Below, one piece after another: positions 1 through 6,756 of a stretch of DNA of 14,847 nucleotides. The translations under genes were made by a program, and so were the position numbers. This DNA is from Actinomycetota bacterium (GTDB lineage: Bacteria; Actinomycetota; Humimicrobiia; Humimicrobiales; Humimicrobiaceae). The notes under the pieces were generated by a model that made no database searches, was not told the origin of the DNA, and was given only the letters and a program-made list of their open reading frames with translations. Location of the stretch: NCBI GenBank assembly GCA_023475715.1, contig JAMCVO010000315.1, forward strand, positions 1-14,847, given 5' to 3'. Within the stretch, counting starts at the first letter, position 1, and each line of letters starts with the position of its first letter.

Positions 1-211
1 TTTTTCTGGAAGATATTTTTATCGCCACATACTTTATATTTTTAATATTTCTCTTGCCTTCTTTTGTTGTATTAAGAATAGTAACAGATTGCGGAATCTG
101 GTCTGTAAATCCCCAATAGCTATACATTAGATATCCATCTTTCCATAAATAATTATATGAGTAAATAGTAAGACTATTACAACATATCGAGATAGTGAGA
201 ACAATATTTAA
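1..211 (-). pseudogene. AbiEi-like antitoxin fragment, runs off left edge
   Basis: An open minus-strand frame runs from a stop at 212-214 to the window edge. The part read from position 127 leftwards (ATG at 125-127) contains YSYWGFTDQIP, then SVTILNTTK and KYVAIKISSRK. This resembles the core of AbiEi/type IV antitoxin proteins, in which an aromatic-rich 'xALxxxGLTEQIP' segment is followed by a 'V.I.TTK' strand and a basic 'K..KIS.RK' strand. In intact family members a winged-helix N-terminal domain precedes this segment. Here the residues before it (211 to 128) look degenerate and no start with a ribosome site is visible, so the gene seems to have lost its 5' part. The remaining C-terminal part lies outside the window. 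The assignment rests on remembered family motifs over about 40 residues; it could also be an intact short variant starting at 127. Confidence 0.45.
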
Positions 212-248
212 TCATTCCAAACAGCCTTAATAATTTAACGTTAATAAC

Positions 249-277
249 TTGACAATTCTTTGTTTCTTTGTTATATA
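249..277 (+). promoter_or_regulatory. Promoter of the toxin-antitoxin operon
   Basis: A perfect -35 box TTGACA lies at 249-254. With a 17-base spacer the -10 is TATATA (272-277); TATAGT at 274-279 is an alternative with 19 bases. It sits about 64 bases before the antitoxin ATG at 341. A 10-base perfect palindrome, TTAACGTTAA (235-244), lies just upstream of the -35. Confidence 0.65.
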
Positions 278-290
278 GTAATCAAAGAAA
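263..290. promoter_or_regulatory. Palindromic operator candidate over the -10 box
   Basis: TTTCTTTG (263-270) and CAAAGAAA (283-290) form a perfect 8-base inverted repeat separated by 12 bases, and the -10 box lies in the spacer. AbrB/SpoVT-fold antitoxins bind their own promoters as dimers, alone or with the toxin. A palindrome here would let the complex block RNA polymerase. The repeat is seen directly; its role is inferred. Confidence 0.45.
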
Positions 291-340
291 ATGAGTATAA
301 TTTTTTTAATTTTGAATATATTATAAAGGGAGGAATTTTT

Positions 341-715
341 ATGTCTCAAAAAATCCAAAAAGGAGTAAGCACAATAATTAAAAAACGTATATCAGTATCA
401 CAAAAACGCCAAATAACTATTCCAATTGAATTTTTTAATAGCATTGGTGTCGATAAAGAAGTAGATTGCTACCTCCAAAACAATGCCATTGTTATACGCC
501 CTGTGTATGAAAACATTGGAGAGTTTGATGAACAAATTTTAGCTGATTTAATTTCACAAGGGCTTTCAGGTCAAGAACTTCTTGCCAGATTTAAGCAAAC
601 ACGTCATCAGATTCGCCCTGCTGTAGAAAGCCTTCTTAAGGAAGCACATCTTGCCGCAGAAGGAAAAGCGCCATTTTTCACATATGAGGATGTTTTTGAT
701 AGCAAGGATAAGTGA
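341..715 (+). CDS. AbrB/SpoVT-fold antitoxin
   Basis: This 124-residue protein is the likely antitoxin of a type II toxin-antitoxin pair. Residues about 14-55 form a SpoVT-AbrB swapped-hairpin DNA-binding domain, with the typical core ISVSQKRQITIP followed by a short helix (FFNSIG) and a strand ending in VIRP. The rest (about 58-124) is helical and charged, as expected for the toxin-neutralising tail. The ATG at 341 is chosen because a strong ribosome site, GGGAGGA, ends 6 bases before it; an upstream in-frame ATG at 260 has none and would place the start inside the promoter region. The stop overlaps the toxin start as TGATG, so the two are translationally coupled. The protein probably represses its own promoter at 249-277. 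The cognate toxin assignment comes from position and family pairing. Confidence 0.85.
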   Translation: MSQKIQKGVSTIIKKRISVSQKRQITIPIEFFNSIGVDKEVDCYLQNNAIVIRPVYENIGEFDEQILADLISQGLSGQELLARFKQTRHQIRPAVESLLKEAHLAAEGKAPFFTYEDVFDSKDK

Positions 716-1008
716 TGTATAAACTAATTATTTTACCTGCTGCTGCACATTTTCTTAAAAAGATTAAAGAAAAGCCTCTTAAATTAGCATTTCAAAAAAT
801 TATTGACAATATAATACAAAACCCATATGGAGGTAAATCAAAGACAGGTGACCTGTCGGGTGTTTGTTGTTGTGACTTTTTTTACAATAAGACAAATTAC
901 GAAATTGCTTACACTATCATTGAAGGGAACGATAAAACTGTCGTTATTATTCTTGCCGGTACTCGTGAGAACTTCTATAATGAACTTAAACGTTATATGA
1001 AAAGTTAG
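715..1008 (+). CDS. RelE/ParE-family toxin
   Basis: This 97-residue basic protein has the layout of the RelE/ParE toxin superfamily. An N-terminal strand (YKLIILPAAAHFLKKI) leads into two helices, then a segment with NPYGGKSKTGDLSG, a strand region ending in YEIAYTI, and a final VVIILAGTRENFY strand-helix. RelE members cut mRNA in the ribosome and ParE members poison gyrase; the sequence does not tell which applies here. ATG at 715 overlaps the antitoxin stop by one base, and AAGGA inside the antitoxin end lies about 6 bases upstream. A GTG at 712 is a less likely start. The run CCCDFF, three cysteines at residues about 51-53, replaces the usual Trp/Tyr-rich strand and is unusual. Length is normal for the family, so the toxin looks intact. 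Confidence 0.82.
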   Translation: MYKLIILPAAAHFLKKIKEKPLKLAFQKIIDNIIQNPYGGKSKTGDLSGVCCCDFFYNKTNYEIAYTIIEGNDKTVVIILAGTRENFYNELKRYMKS

Positions 1009-1075
1009 AATCCTTACATCTTATTAAGATCTTTACTTTTCCATCGCAAAAGGAACAATCTCCATACTTATGCAT
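986..1075 (-). pseudogene. N-terminal fragment of a YgiT-type zinc-finger antitoxin
   Basis: A 29-codon minus-strand frame starts at ATG 1075-1073. A near-perfect ribosome site, AGGAGGT (1090-1084), ends 8 bases upstream of it. The start MHKYGDCSFCDGKV matches the first CxxC zinc knuckle of YgiT/MqsA-type antitoxins (typically M.YG.CPFCGG.V). The frame then leaves the family pattern after about residue 20 and stops at 986-988, inside the 3' end of the oppositely oriented RelE-like toxin. The family's second CxxC and any helix-turn-helix part are missing. The simplest reading is that recombination beside the toxin-antitoxin pair cut this gene at about 1010. The assignment rests on a short but specific motif plus the strong ribosome site. 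Confidence 0.5.
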
Positions 1076-1103
1076 TATTCTTTACCTCCTTTAGCTCTTG
1101 TTC

Positions 1104-1289
1104 TCACGTTAGCCCATTTTGGAAATTTTGGGATATTGCCTTAAAACGGCCCTTGATTCCCCATTCACTGGCAATTGATAACAGATCCTCTATGTAAAGG
1201 CTTTTGAGTATTTCTATAAGACTTGATGTGGGCTTTGCTTTAATTGCATGTAATATATTTATATTTTCAAACTCTTCTTGAATATTCAT
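1104..1289 (-). CDS. Small Rho-N/SAP-like protein, possibly truncated
   Basis: This 61-residue ORF has two parts. The N-terminus is acidic and helical. The stretch LIEILKSLYIEDLLSIASEWGIKGRFK (about residues 23-50) resembles the small helix-extended-helix module seen in Rho N-terminal/SAP-like domains, where a line such as 'L..LA.ELGIKGRSK' is followed by 'LKKAELIEAI'. The expected second helix is absent: the C-terminus (AISQNFQNGLT) looks unrelated. The gene may therefore be a 3'-truncated remnant, like its neighbours. There is no clear ribosome site before the ATG at 1289. It lies on the same strand just upstream of the YgiT-type fragment. Function unknown. Confidence 0.35.
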   Translation of the reverse strand: MNIQEEFENINILHAIKAKPTSSLIEILKSLYIEDLLSIASEWGIKGRFKAISQNFQNGLT

Positions 1290-1371
1290 ATAAATCTTTA
1301 TTTAAACATATAATATTTTTCCACTGTATAGTTGGTAATCTGTCTAACAGTTTACAGGAATTATGAGTACC

Positions 1372-2013
1372 TTAAAAGTTATTTACATATTTATTTTTCC
1401 TGCAGCAGGAGCATCTTTTGGGCTGGTTGTATCCCTGATCCTTATACCATTTTTGTTCGCTGGAAGTAAAAAGAAAAGTTCTGCCGCAAATAATACACTT
1501 GATCTTGGCATCTTCCAATATAGGATATTTTCTGGACCCCGTAATTTTTAACTCATTTTTCCGGTCAAGCAAACAACTTTTTTTAAAGGATGTGTACAGA
1601 TTATCAATGGGTGAGGATAAAAAAATCTTCTCATCATATTTAAATCCGGAATGAATCCTTAAATAAAACGGATCTCCGCATCCAGGCACATAACAATCAA
1701 CTGATTTAGAAGGACATTGTCTGCGGTGGCATATTCTGCCCAGCGGCAGCAGATTTTTATTAAAAAGAAAGACTTCCCAATTGTGATAGTATCTGCTCAT
1801 CTGTCTGGCATATTTAGATATTTGGACATCTTTACTTTTTTTACCAGTCTTTCCAGATATTTTTTTATTATCATAATTACGTTCCCAATACATTTCATGA
1901 ATCCATAAATACACAGGTTTTTTCCAACTTTGGCTCTTATTGGGAATGTTTTTTATAAGACTTTTAGGATTTAGACCCAACTCTTTAGCCATTTGTACAG
2001 TTTCTGCATTCAA
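1372..2013 (-). CDS. Zinc-ribbon protein of unknown function, start uncertain
   Basis: The visible frame gives 213 residues from a TTG at 2013. Residues about 3-45 (ETVQMAKELGLNPKSLIKNIP, then a segment ending in WIHEMYWER) form a conserved-looking helical module that I recall from uncharacterised bacterial proteins. The C-terminus (about 170-207) is a zinc ribbon with CIICGRTFLFTSSEQ and CSCCRKNK, Cys173/176/201/204, matching the probable zinc-ribbon family zf_Tbcl. A middle set, Cys95/100/107/112, could hold a second metal. The same frame stays open upstream to 2109 and encodes EWKEAEKKCRLN, which looks like native N-terminal sequence, but it has no ATG, GTG or TTG before 2013. The true start is therefore a rare codon, or the 5' end has been lost or frameshifted. 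No function can be given; nucleic-acid binding is plausible from the zinc ribbon. Confidence 0.6.
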   Translation of the reverse strand: MNAETVQMAKELGLNPKSLIKNIPNKSQSWKKPVYLWIHEMYWERNYDNKKISGKTGKKSKDVQISKYARQMSRYYHNWEVFLFNKNLLPLGRICHRRQCPSKSVDCYVPGCGDPFYLRIHSGFKYDEKIFLSSPIDNLYTSFKKSCLLDRKNELKITGSRKYPILEDAKIKCIICGRTFLFTSSEQKWYKDQGYNQPKRCSCCRKNKYVNNF

Positions 2014-2189
2014 ACGGCATTTCTTTTCGGCCTCTTTCCATTCGATATCCCTTTTATTTTTGTTTTTATCAGCAACGATAATGCCTACTTTTACCCTTTT
2101 TAAATAGAATTATTTTTTCTCATATAAATTTTTTAGTTTTATTCCATCCGGAAGTAGTTGCAAATGAAACTGAGGTAAATACTCCAGCA

Positions 2190-2396
2190 CTAAATGTCTT
2201 CAAACCAATTATATTTTCCGCTTTCCGGATAAGAAACCCGGACTGAGAATTTCATAATACCAATTATCTCAGAATCACTCATTCTAGGATTTATTTTTCT
2301 TACAGGTAAAACATCATAACCGCTTTTATACAGAAAATCTTCAACTTTTTTACCTACACCAACATCGACAAGAAATTTTAGATCAGAAGTAGACAT
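2190..2396 (-). pseudogene. Truncated DUF5615 PIN-like toxin
   Basis: The first 45 or so residues (LKFLVDVGVGKKVEDFLYKSGYDV, then VRKINPRMSDSEII) match the start of DUF5615 proteins. These are small PIN-like (Mut7-C related) presumed RNases of toxin-antitoxin modules, and the LVD aspartate is the first acidic active-site residue. In intact members this is followed by a strand and a second acidic motif of the type TxDKDFG. Here the frame turns into unrelated sequence (about residue 47 on) and stops after 68 codons, so the catalytic centre is missing. ATG at 2396 is the frame's first Met; a start nearer the LKFLVD segment would be usual for the family. No partner antitoxin is adjacent. Between 2112 and 2189 I find only a 25-codon open stretch with no recognisable content. 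Confidence 0.6.
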
Positions 2397-2454
2397 GCTA
2401 TTTGTATAATGAATTGGTTCATGGAAAGAACTCCAAAAGTAAGATAAATGCCGC

Positions 2455-3656
2455 TTATTTTAAATTATTAAATAAAATCTCGCCCTGAACTATTGTCATA
2501 AAAACATTTAACTTTTCATCAAAAACTGCAATATCCCCGTCCATTCCCTCTTTTATTTCACCTTTTCTGTCTGATATTTTCAGAATTCTTGCAGGATTAT
2601 TGGTAGCCAGCATAATTGCATCCTTTAATGATATGCCGGTGTGGGAAATCATATTTCGTATGGCATTATTCATTGTCATTATACTTCCGGCAAGAAATCC
2701 GTTTTCAAGTCTTACAATATCCTCATCTTTATTAAGGATAGCAGCTCTTCCATCCTGAAAAAAATATTTTCCCGGAGGGGATCCGGTCATATTCATGGAA
2801 TCTGTTATTAATATTATATTTTTTATCCCTTTGCACCTTATTAGTATTTTCAATAAGGTCGGATTAACATGTACTGCGTCCCTGTCACACATGATCTCAC
2901 TCATAATGTTGTCGCATAAAAGCAATTCTTCCTGAATTGTAATTGGTTTTACACCTTTTTCTGTAATTATTGCTCCGCCCATGGCATTAAAAATATGTGT
3001 AATTAATTCAATCCCCAAATTTAATGCTTCATGCAATTTATTGAATTTTACATCAGTATGTCCGATAGATACTACCACATCATTCTGCCGTAAATATTTT
3101 ATCATCTCATAAGCATTTTCCAGTTCGGGAGCAACTGTCATAATTTTTAGATTGCCATTACACGCTTCCAGTAACTTGTTATAATCTTTAAACTCAGGTA
3201 TTTTGATCAAATCAGGTCTCTGTGCACCATATTCCTTATTCAAATAAGGTCCCTCAGAATTAATGCCCAAGACTTTTGCGCCTTTTTTTGGTTTCTCATA
3301 AAATTACTGATTCTTTTGCAAGCTTTTATCATTTTCTCAAATTCAGCCGTCCAGAGAGTAGGTAAAAATCCCGTAACACCATATTTTATTAAAAAATCGG
3401 ACATTGGTTCTACAGAATCCCTAACAGCATCCACATTGTTGGCACCATGAATATGTATATCTATAAAACCCGGAGAGACAAAATTTCCTTTTACATCTAT
3501 TATTCTATAGTCAGCAAGGTAATCTTTCCCATAATTATAGAATTCAGCATTGGATATTATTTTATAAATTTTTTCATTTTTTAAGAATAAAACCTTATCT
3601 TTCAGTTCAACAAAAGGTGTTAAAATAATTCCATTTTTTAGTATCAAATTTTTCAT
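2455..3656 (-). CDS. nagA: N-acetylglucosamine-6-phosphate deacetylase, split by a -1 frameshift
   Basis: NagA removes the acetyl group from GlcNAc-6-phosphate in the cytoplasm, feeding amino-sugar catabolism and cell-wall recycling. Two frames make one protein. Codons 1-125 (3656 to 3282) carry the amidohydrolase start and the metal motif GFIDIHIHG (His68, His70). After a -1 shift the frame continues as GAKVLGINSEGPYL with Glu135, then VSIGHTD (His200), THIFNAM (His221), a catalytic Asp286 in ITDSMN, and a C-terminal beta domain (GEIKEGMDGDIAVFD). Joined, it gives about 400 residues, close to family length, with all expected motifs. Unshifted, the first frame stops at 3240-3242 after 138 codons. 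The ATG at 3656 has AGGA about 7 bases upstream. The shift lies in an A7 run, so it may be a sequencing error, a real mutation or programmed frameshifting. No sugar transporter or nagB is adjacent. Confidence 0.85.
3282..3288 (-). other. A-AAA-AAG slippery heptamer within nagA
   Basis: On the minus strand the zero-frame codons are CAA AAA AAG (3290 to 3282), so the heptamer A-AAA-AAG is in the register used by the E. coli dnaX -1 frameshift site. Slipping by one base leads directly into GGC GCA AAA GTC, the frame that holds the rest of nagA. I see no clear upstream Shine-Dalgarno-like stimulator, and only a weak, wobble-rich stem downstream. Confidence 0.5.
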
Positions 3657-3768
3657 ATTAATTCCTGACTAATAAATTTTCTTCAAATTTAATATTTATT
3701 TAATTTGTCTTCTCTACCATTCCCATAGAGTATATTCCTTATGAAAATATTTGATTGTTTTTAACTCG

Positions 3769-4395
3769 TTAATCAACCAGTTTATTCTTTATGGCTATTG
3801 AAACGGCTTCAGCCCTGTTGGAAGCCCCAAGTTTGTTCAATATATTACTTACATGGAATTTCACAGTAGAAAGACTTAATACCAGCTTTTGTGTAATCCT
3901 TTTATTGGATAGACCTTCGACCAGACAGGCCATAATATTCTTTTCCTGGCTGGTAAGCTGATAGTCTATAACCGTGGGGTTTTTAAGGTTTGAAATCAAA
4001 AAATCGCTTGCTTCAGAAGATAATGTTGACTTTCCTTTATCAGCATCTCTTATGGTTGCTACCAGACTATCGCCGGATATATTTTTTAAAACATACCCTA
4101 TAGCTCCGGCTTTTAAAGAATCTTCTATAAGTTTTTTATCTATAAAACTAGTCAGAGTAACTACTTTAATAGATGGCCAGCTTTTCAGTATTTTCTTCGT
4201 TGCTTCTATACCATTAACTTCCGGCATAATCAAATCCATAAGCACTATATCAGGTTTACATTTTTCACACATTTCTAATGCTACTCTACCATTTTCCGCT
4301 TCTCCGGTTACTTCTATGTCGTCATAGACTCCAAGCAAAGTATTTATACCATGTCTTACCAGCGGATGATCGTCAACTATTAATACTTTTATCAT
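3769..4395 (-). CDS. NarL/FixJ-family response regulator
   Basis: This 208-residue cytoplasmic transcription factor is the output partner of the adjacent histidine kinase. Residues 1-120 form a receiver domain with acidic pocket Asp8/Asp9, phospho-acceptor Asp54 in LMDLIMP, a switch Thr in VVTLTS, and Lys in VLKNISG. Residues about 146-207 are a LuxR-type helix-turn-helix: LTSQEKNIMACLVEGLSNKRI, then LSTVKFHVSNILNKLGASNRAEAV. The length and layout are standard. Its start lies 112 bases after the kinase stop on the same strand, so co-transcription is possible. A TATAAT on the minus strand (4466-4461) lies in that gap without a good -35 box. The ribosome site is weak (AAGAAG). Target genes cannot be told from the sequence; autoregulation would be typical. 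Confidence 0.93.
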   Translation of the reverse strand: MIKVLIVDDHPLVRHGINTLLGVYDDIEVTGEAENGRVALEMCEKCKPDIVLMDLIMPEVNGIEATKKILKSWPSIKVVTLTSFIDKKLIEDSLKAGAIGYVLKNISGDSLVATIRDADKGKSTLSSEASDFLISNLKNPTVIDYQLTSQEKNIMACLVEGLSNKRITQKLVLSLSTVKFHVSNILNKLGASNRAEAVSIAIKNKLVD

Positions 4396-4507
4396 TTTCT
4401 ATTTCTTCTTTTATTATTGATCATGTTTCTAGTACTATCACCCTTTATGCTTTCAAAATAATTATATACCAACTCCAAACGAAGTGGAATATGGACCAGT
4501 TAATCAT

Positions 4508-6652
4508 TTATGATACGTTTCTGTTAATTTGTTGTTTTTTATTGTAAATAACGGTAACCTTTGTGCCTTTACCCGGTAAACTATCTATAAAAATCGATGC
4601 CCTCATAAGTTTTGCTCTTTCTCTCATAATAGTCAATCCTAAACTTGTTGAGGCAATTTTTTTATTATCAAAACCGCGTCCATTATCGGTAATATCCATG
4701 TATAATTTTTCCGGGTAAACTTTTAAAATCAGAGTTGCTTTAGTTGCGTAAGAATGTTTGATTATATTATTTAATGCTTCTTGAGCAATACGATAACAAC
4801 CAAGCTCGATTCTAGGTGAAAACTTATATTCTCCATTTATCATTAATTCGACTGGGATTTTAGATCTGGCTCCAACAGATTTCACCAGTCTCTTCAACAA
4901 ATTTCCAAGGTTTTCATTTTTGAGAGCTGAAGGTTTTAGTTCGTAAAGTAAAACACGCATTTCCATAAGAGCAACGTTATTTAGCTGTCTCACCTCTTCC
5001 AGTCTTTCGATTACCGCTTCCGGATTCTTTTTCCATAATTTAGGAATAACCTCTGTAATAAGATTTGCTGAAAAAAGGGTTTGGGTTACAGTATCATGCA
5101 ATTCTCTTGCCAATTTATTTCGTTCTTCATTTAAGTTTTTTTCCTTTCCTATTCTATTTTGCAATCTTTCAGCTTTTTTTTTGCTTGTTACATCTCTTCC
5201 GTAAATATTAAAATAATCAAAGTCTTTTACTGGTATAACGGTAAATTCATAAATTAATTTGTTGATTTTGATTTCAAATGTTTCTAATTTAACATTTTTG
5301 TTCTTTTCCCAGCCGGAAACCGAATCATGCATAAATTCCAGGAATTTACTTCTTTTTTCAGTACCCAGTTGTTGCAATAAACTTTTGGCCGGCTCATTTG
5401 AATAAATAATTAAATTTTCACTATTCATTCTCATTACAGGATTGGGATTCTCTGATGGAAATCTTGATAAGCTTTCGATTTCCTTTTCACTCTCTTTTCG
5501 TTCAGTTATATCAGAAAATATAGTTGCAAATTTTCCTTTGGAGGGAGAAAAAACTGAAATTGAAAAATATTTTTTCAAAGAAGAAAAATAAGCTTCAAAT
5601 CTGGCAGGTTTTCCTGAATCCGCAACTTGTGCATAAATATTTATATAAGGGGCAATATCCGTATTGTAAACTTCCGTGGCTTTCTTACCCATGACCTGAT
5701 CTCTCTTAAAACCGAGTATGGACTGAAAAGCATTGTTAACATCAATAATTCTATAGTCTAGCGGCTTTTTTAATTCATCATATATCATTTCATGCAGACA
5801 TGCGCCTTCATTCATCGAAAAATAAAGTGAACGGAATTTTTCTTCACTTTCTTTAATGTCTTTTTCACTCTGTTTTAATTTAAAGAAAAGTAAATCAAGC
5901 GGCTGGGAGAACCCTGTTACAATAATAGCTTTATATATTAAAAAAAAGGATAGAATTTTAAAAAAATGCCCCAACTGGTTAAATAAACCATATACATCCA
6001 AATATAGGGTAAAAGATAATTCCGATAGAACAGTCACAACTAAAGAAGCTATAATCAACATATAAACTATTCTATTGAATTCTTTCCGGTATAGATAAAG
6101 AAAAAATACTACTATCATCAATATAAAAGATATTACATACTCGCTTGCGATTTTAAATGTTGTAAGTCCCATCCCTTCTATGTAGCTGACAGGGAAAGTT
6201 TTCCAGTAAAATATGAACAGTAAAATCAAAATTGTAACAATCAAATAACAGATAACCTGAATTTTATAATTTAACCTTCTTGTTATAAAAAATAAAGCCA
6301 GCAACAGTGAAATACTCTCAAGGTATCTTGCAGAAATCCAGAGTTGGGTTGCGAGGTTTGATCCTGTAAAGTTTGTAAATATACCCATTCCCTTGTAGGA
6401 AAGAGTATGAAATAAATCCACTAATGCTATAAAAAAGTATGCGATTCCAACAAATAGGAGATAATTATTATCTAAAAATTTCTTAGAATTCCAGGCAATA
6501 ATGAATATTCCGAAGGCAATGATAATGCTGAATAATTCTACAAAACTGTGGTATAGAACATAGCTGTACAAACTTATAAAATAAAGGCCAGTAATTGATA
6601 TAAGACCGAATATAATACTTAAATAATTTTTTTTAAAAAAGGATATTACCAA
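4508..6652 (-). CDS. MASE3-PAS-PAS sensor histidine kinase (HisKA_3 type)
   Basis: This 714-residue membrane kinase phosphorylates the neighbouring NarL-type regulator. Residues 1-245 are a MASE3 membrane sensor with about eight hydrophobic segments and the typical stretch around 32-92 (FHTLSYKGMGIF). A linker helix (255-275) leads to two PAS domains (about 270-390, ending DITERK, and about 395-492, ending GRDVTSKKKAE). HisKA_3 follows at about 505-575, with phospho-acceptor His519 in ARELHDTVTQ. The HATPase is at about 612-705, with N-box EALNNIIKHS, G1 DNGRGFD and G2 LGLTIMRERA. The reading frame has an in-frame stop at 6668-6670 and the first usable start is TTG at 6652. It has no clear ribosome site, but the N-terminus fits MASE3 proteins. 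The MASE3 ligand is unknown; PAS1 and PAS2 show no diagnostic cofactor residues. Confidence 0.9.
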   Translation of the reverse strand: MVISFFKKNYLSIIFGLISITGLYFISLYSYVLYHSFVELFSIIIAFGIFIIAWNSKKFLDNNYLLFVGIAYFFIALVDLFHTLSYKGMGIFTNFTGSNLATQLWISARYLESISLLLALFFITRRLNYKIQVICYLIVTILILLFIFYWKTFPVSYIEGMGLTTFKIASEYVISFILMIVVFFLYLYRKEFNRIVYMLIIASLVVTVLSELSFTLYLDVYGLFNQLGHFFKILSFFLIYKAIIVTGFSQPLDLLFFKLKQSEKDIKESEEKFRSLYFSMNEGACLHEMIYDELKKPLDYRIIDVNNAFQSILGFKRDQVMGKKATEVYNTDIAPYINIYAQVADSGKPARFEAYFSSLKKYFSISVFSPSKGKFATIFSDITERKESEKEIESLSRFPSENPNPVMRMNSENLIIYSNEPAKSLLQQLGTEKRSKFLEFMHDSVSGWEKNKNVKLETFEIKINKLIYEFTVIPVKDFDYFNIYGRDVTSKKKAERLQNRIGKEKNLNEERNKLARELHDTVTQTLFSANLITEVIPKLWKKNPEAVIERLEEVRQLNNVALMEMRVLLYELKPSALKNENLGNLLKRLVKSVGARSKIPVELMINGEYKFSPRIELGCYRIAQEALNNIIKHSYATKATLILKVYPEKLYMDITDNGRGFDNKKIASTSLGLTIMRERAKLMRASIFIDSLPGKGTKVTVIYNKKQQINRNVS

Positions 6653-6720
6653 ATTGCTATTATCGGATTATTATAATAAAAGATATCAATAATATGTATT
6701 CATGATAAAACCACTTAGGT

Positions 6721-6750
6721 ATTATAATATTAAAACACAGTGCTTTACAA
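6721..6750 (-). promoter_or_regulatory. Promoter candidate for the histidine kinase
   Basis: On the minus strand a -35 box TTGTAA (6750-6745) and a perfect -10 box TATAAT (6726-6721) are separated by 18 bases. They lie in the 104-base gap between the peroxiredoxin stop and the kinase start, giving a leader of roughly 60 bases. Confidence 0.45.
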
Positions 6751-6756
6751 ATTTAA

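Noticed and set aside
260..340. Upstream in-frame ATG extending the antitoxin by 27 residues
   Set aside because: It has no ribosome site, encodes non-homologous AT-rich residues and overlaps the promoter -10 region; the ATG at 341 has a strong GGGAGGA.
1363..1551. Plus-strand 62-codon frame
   Set aside because: It lies antisense within the zinc-ribbon gene and has no ribosome site or recognisable domain.
4461..4466. TATAAT on the minus strand between kinase and regulator as a separate promoter
   Set aside because: The hexamer 17 bases upstream (TTCCAC) matches the -35 consensus poorly, so it is not listed as a feature.
3974..4547. Plus-strand frames opposite the response regulator
   Set aside because: They mirror the receiver and helix-turn-helix codons on the other strand and show no independent coding signal.
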